Positions 4,844 through 6,462 of a stretch of 6,462 nt of DNA are shown one piece after another. The first letter of the stretch is position 1. Each line of letters begins with the position of its first letter. The translations under genes were made by a program, and so were the position numbers. Origin of the DNA: an uncultured Roseburia sp. (GTDB lineage Bacteria; Bacillota; Clostridia; Lachnospirales; Lachnospiraceae); contig CAMGET010000077.1 in NCBI GenBank assembly GCA_946055175.1, positions 1-6,462 of the forward strand, read 5' to 3'. Below the pieces are notes generated by a model. The model did no database searches, had not been told where the DNA came from, and worked only from the letters and a program-made list of their open reading frames with translations.

Positions 4844-5969
4844 ACTCAAATACCTTTGTTACGTCTATTAATAATTTCCGAATTTCCAAATGTTGCGGAC
4901 AGCTTGTTTCGCATTTCCCACAGCCGATACATTCACTTGCCATACCATGGTCTTTGATTGCCTGCGTATAGTTTCTCCGGCTGACTTCATTATCTCCAAA
5001 CTGAATTATATTATTATATGCCTGAAATAAGCCCGGAATATTTATCTTTTTCGGACATCCATCCACACAATAGCGACATTTAGTACAAGGAATCGTCGGA
5101 AGTTTTGAAAGTGCCTCTACTACCTTCTGTATGCCCTCCTGCTCGCTTTCTGTCAATGGTTCAAACTCTTTCATGTAAGAAGTATTGTCCTGCAATTGTT
5201 CCATGTTTGACATGCCGCTTAATACCATAAACACGTTTTCTAAGGACGCCGCATAACGGATTGCATAGGATGCATACGAAGCTTTGGAATTCATTTCATC
5301 CAAAAATCCGGCCGCTTCCGGTGCCAGATTTGCCAAAGTACCACCTTTTACCGGTTCCATTACAATCACTGGTTTTTTGTGCTTTACTGCTACCTCGTAG
5401 CATTTACGAGACTGCACACTTTCCGATTCCCAGTCATAGTAATTTATCTGAAGCTGTACAAATTCCATCTCCGGATGCTTGGTTAAAATCTCATCTAATA
5501 CCTCAGCCGTATCATGGAAGGAAAAACCAATATGTCTGATTTTCCCCTCTTCCTTCATTTTCTGTACGAATGGATACCCTCCCTTAGCTTCCGTTTCATC
5601 AAAGCTTTCTTTATCCATCGCATGCAACAGATAAAAATCGAAATACTCTACACCGCAGCGCTCCAACTGTTCCTTAAATATTCTCGCATAATCGGCAGTT
5701 TCCTTTACCAGCCACAGTGGCATCTTATCCGCCAGATAAAAACTTTCTCTTGGATATCTTTCTACCAGGCAGTGTCTTACCGCACCTTCTGATTTTTGAC
5801 TATGATAGGGATAGGCTGTATCAAAATAAGTAAATCCCTGTTCCAAAAAAGAATCAATCATTTCACAGAAACGGTCATCATCAATCTGGTCCATGTTACC
5901 ATCCAAAACCGGAAGTCGCATACAGCCAAACCCCAGTTTCTTTTCCTTAAACTCCTGTAATCTGCTCAT
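4842..5969 (-). CDS. Aldo/keto reductase fused to a C-terminal 2x[4Fe-4S] ferredoxin domain
   Basis: The product is 375 residues and cytosolic. The N-terminal TIM-barrel AKR domain (about 1-285) keeps the catalytic tetrad: Asp50 and Tyr55 in FDTAYPYH, Lys82 in LADK, and His116 in LLHAMD. GFGCMRLP (13-20) and MEPVKGG (204-210) are typical of this AKR subgroup. The C-terminal domain (about 290-360) holds two CX2CX2CX3CP motifs, Cys295/298/301/305 and Cys347/350/353/357, each expected to bind a [4Fe-4S] cluster. NAD(P)H-dependent carbonyl reduction coupled to ferredoxin-like electron transfer is plausible, but the substrate is unknown. ATG 5967-5969 is chosen over the in-frame ATG at 5981, because GGAGG lies five bases before the former and would be buried in the coding region of the latter. 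It follows the M3 peptidase gene by 20 bp, so an operon is likely. Confidence 0.93.
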   Translation of the reverse strand: MSRLQEFKEKKLGFGCMRLPVLDGNMDQIDDDRFCEMIDSFLEQGFTYFDTAYPYHSQKSEGAVRHCLVERYPRESFYLADKMPLWLVKETADYARIFKEQLERCGVEYFDFYLLHAMDKESFDETEAKGGYPFVQKMKEEGKIRHIGFSFHDTAEVLDEILTKHPEMEFVQLQINYYDWESESVQSRKCYEVAVKHKKPVIVMEPVKGGTLANLAPEAAGFLDEMNSKASYASYAIRYAASLENVFMVLSGMSNMEQLQDNTSYMKEFEPLTESEQEGIQKVVEALSKLPTIPCTKCRYCVDGCPKKINIPGLFQAYNNIIQFGDNEVSRRNYTQAIKDHGMASECIGCGKCETSCPQHLEIRKLLIDVTKVFE

Positions 5970-5973
5970 TTCT

Positions 5974-5978
5974 TCCTC
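5974..5978 (-). promoter_or_regulatory. Ribosome binding site that sets the AKR gene start
   Basis: The minus strand reads ATGGAGGAAGAAATG. The GGAGG inside this string serves the second ATG (5969-5967) with five bases of spacing. The first ATG (5981-5979) has no purine-rich site of its own upstream, so the four extra residues MEEE are probably not translated. Confidence 0.82.
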
Positions 5979-5989
5979 CATTTCATCTG

Positions 5990-6462
5990 TTACATCTCAC
6001 AAAACCGTTCTATGTTCTTTTCAATTAAGGCAAGGCTGGACGCCCAGAGTTCTTTCTTTGTCAAATCAATTCCTACCATCGCTCCTGCTTCTTCAATCGT
6101 ACAGGTTGGGGTTGCACTTAGCATAGCTTTATACTTTGGCACAAAACTCTGTCCCTCTTCTAAAAACTTGCTGTAAAGTCCCAATGCGAATAAATTACCA
6201 AATGCATATGGGAAATTATAAAAGCTTAAACCTGAGCTGTAATAATGTCCCTTGCAAGCCCACATATATGGATGCATATAATTTTCATCCAAACCGTCAC
6301 CATAGGCTTCCTTCTGTGCCTGTAGCATGATTTCCTTCAAGTCAGAAGCCATCAGAAACTTATTCCGGCTCTGTTCAAATACCGCTGTTTCAAATAAATA
6401 TCGGGAGTAGATATCCACAATACACTGTGTCTGCTCTTTTAAATCATTTTCCAACAGATTCA
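5990..6462 (-). CDS. M3-family oligoendopeptidase (PepF-like), C-terminal fragment, 5' end outside window
   Basis: About 157 C-terminal residues are present. The frame stays open to the window edge, so the gene is cut by the window, not truncated in the genome. Recognisable features are YSRYLFETAVFE, the segment HPYMWACKGHYYSSGLSFYNFPYAFGNLFALGLY typical of the C-terminal half of M3 oligoendopeptidases, and a final helical region ending IERFCEM. M3 enzymes are zinc metallopeptidases that cleave short peptides in the cytoplasm. The zinc-binding HExxH lies N-terminal to this part and cannot be checked. A TTG at 6452-6454 is not the start, since homology-like sequence and the frame continue upstream. 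It is the upstream partner of the AKR gene, with a 20-bp gap to the AKR start. Confidence 0.88.
   Translation of the reverse strand, partial: NLLENDLKEQTQCIVDIYSRYLFETAVFEQSRNKFLMASDLKEIMLQAQKEAYGDGLDENYMHPYMWACKGHYYSSGLSFYNFPYAFGNLFALGLYSKFLEEGQSFVPKYKAMLSATPTCTIEEAGAMVGIDLTKKELWASSLALIEKNIERFCEM

Noticed and set aside
5191..5202. TGCAATTGTT in the AKR gene, matching an arm of the DJ-1 leader inverted repeat
   Set aside because: It is a single unpaired copy within coding sequence with no complementary partner nearby; chance match.
6452..6454. TTG as a start codon for a short 154-residue protein
   Set aside because: The frame stays open to the window edge and the sequence is clearly the C-terminal part of an M3 peptidase, so the true start lies outside the window.
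29..6462. Defence, phage or mobile system
   Set aside because: All genes look like ordinary chromosomal functions or small unknowns. No transposase, integrase, toxin-antitoxin pair, nuclease or CRISPR repeat was found on either strand.

Overview
The window looks like chromosomal DNA from a spore-forming, anaerobic member of the Firmicutes (class Clostridia, probably Lachnospiraceae-like). The evidence is an alpha/beta-type small acid-soluble spore protein at the left end, strong GGAGG-type ribosome binding sites, moderately AT-rich DNA, sigma-A-like promoters, a ferredoxin-fused aldo/keto reductase typical of anaerobes, and a DUF1653 protein of the style found in gut clostridia. I see no mobile element, CRISPR array, tRNA or rRNA. 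The genus cannot be named from the sequence alone.

Layout from left to right: (1) the spore protein gene (+, 29-253) converges on a DJ-1/PfpI-family gene (-, 307-876) across one shared bidirectional terminator. (2) The DJ-1 gene and a CYTH/triphosphate-tunnel phosphatase gene (+, 1016-1462) diverge from interleaved promoters, and the DJ-1 leader carries a perfect 12-bp inverted repeat. (3) The CYTH gene overlaps tail-to-tail by 9 bp with a DUF1653 gene (-, 1454-2020), and a stem-loop spans both stop codons. (4) Upstream of the DUF1653 gene on the same strand is a gene for a glutamine-rich, N-terminally membrane-anchored protein (-, 2070-2615); the two probably form an operon. (5) Divergent from that is a Ktr-type potassium uptake operon: ktrB (+, 2716-4056), an 83-bp structured spacer, then ktrA (+, 4140-4790). 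(6) A strong bidirectional hairpin separates ktrA from a leftward operon. That operon holds the C-terminal part of an M3-family oligoendopeptidase (-, 5990 to the window edge) followed by an aldo/keto reductase with two [4Fe-4S] ferredoxin motifs (-, 4842-5969).

Functionally, KtrB (pore) and KtrA (nucleotide-binding gating ring) form one potassium transporter. The remaining genes look like independent housekeeping or stress functions: spore DNA protection, a cysteine-dependent DJ-1 enzyme, polyphosphate/triphosphate hydrolysis, peptide degradation and a redox enzyme. The DUF1653 and Q-rich membrane proteins have no known role.

The most notable unexplained structure is the ktrB-ktrA spacer. 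It holds two tandem 20-bp hairpin units with a compensatory base-pair change. An upstream segment can also pair either with the second hairpin or with the ktrA Shine-Dalgarno sequence, which suggests a possible translational switch or coupling element.
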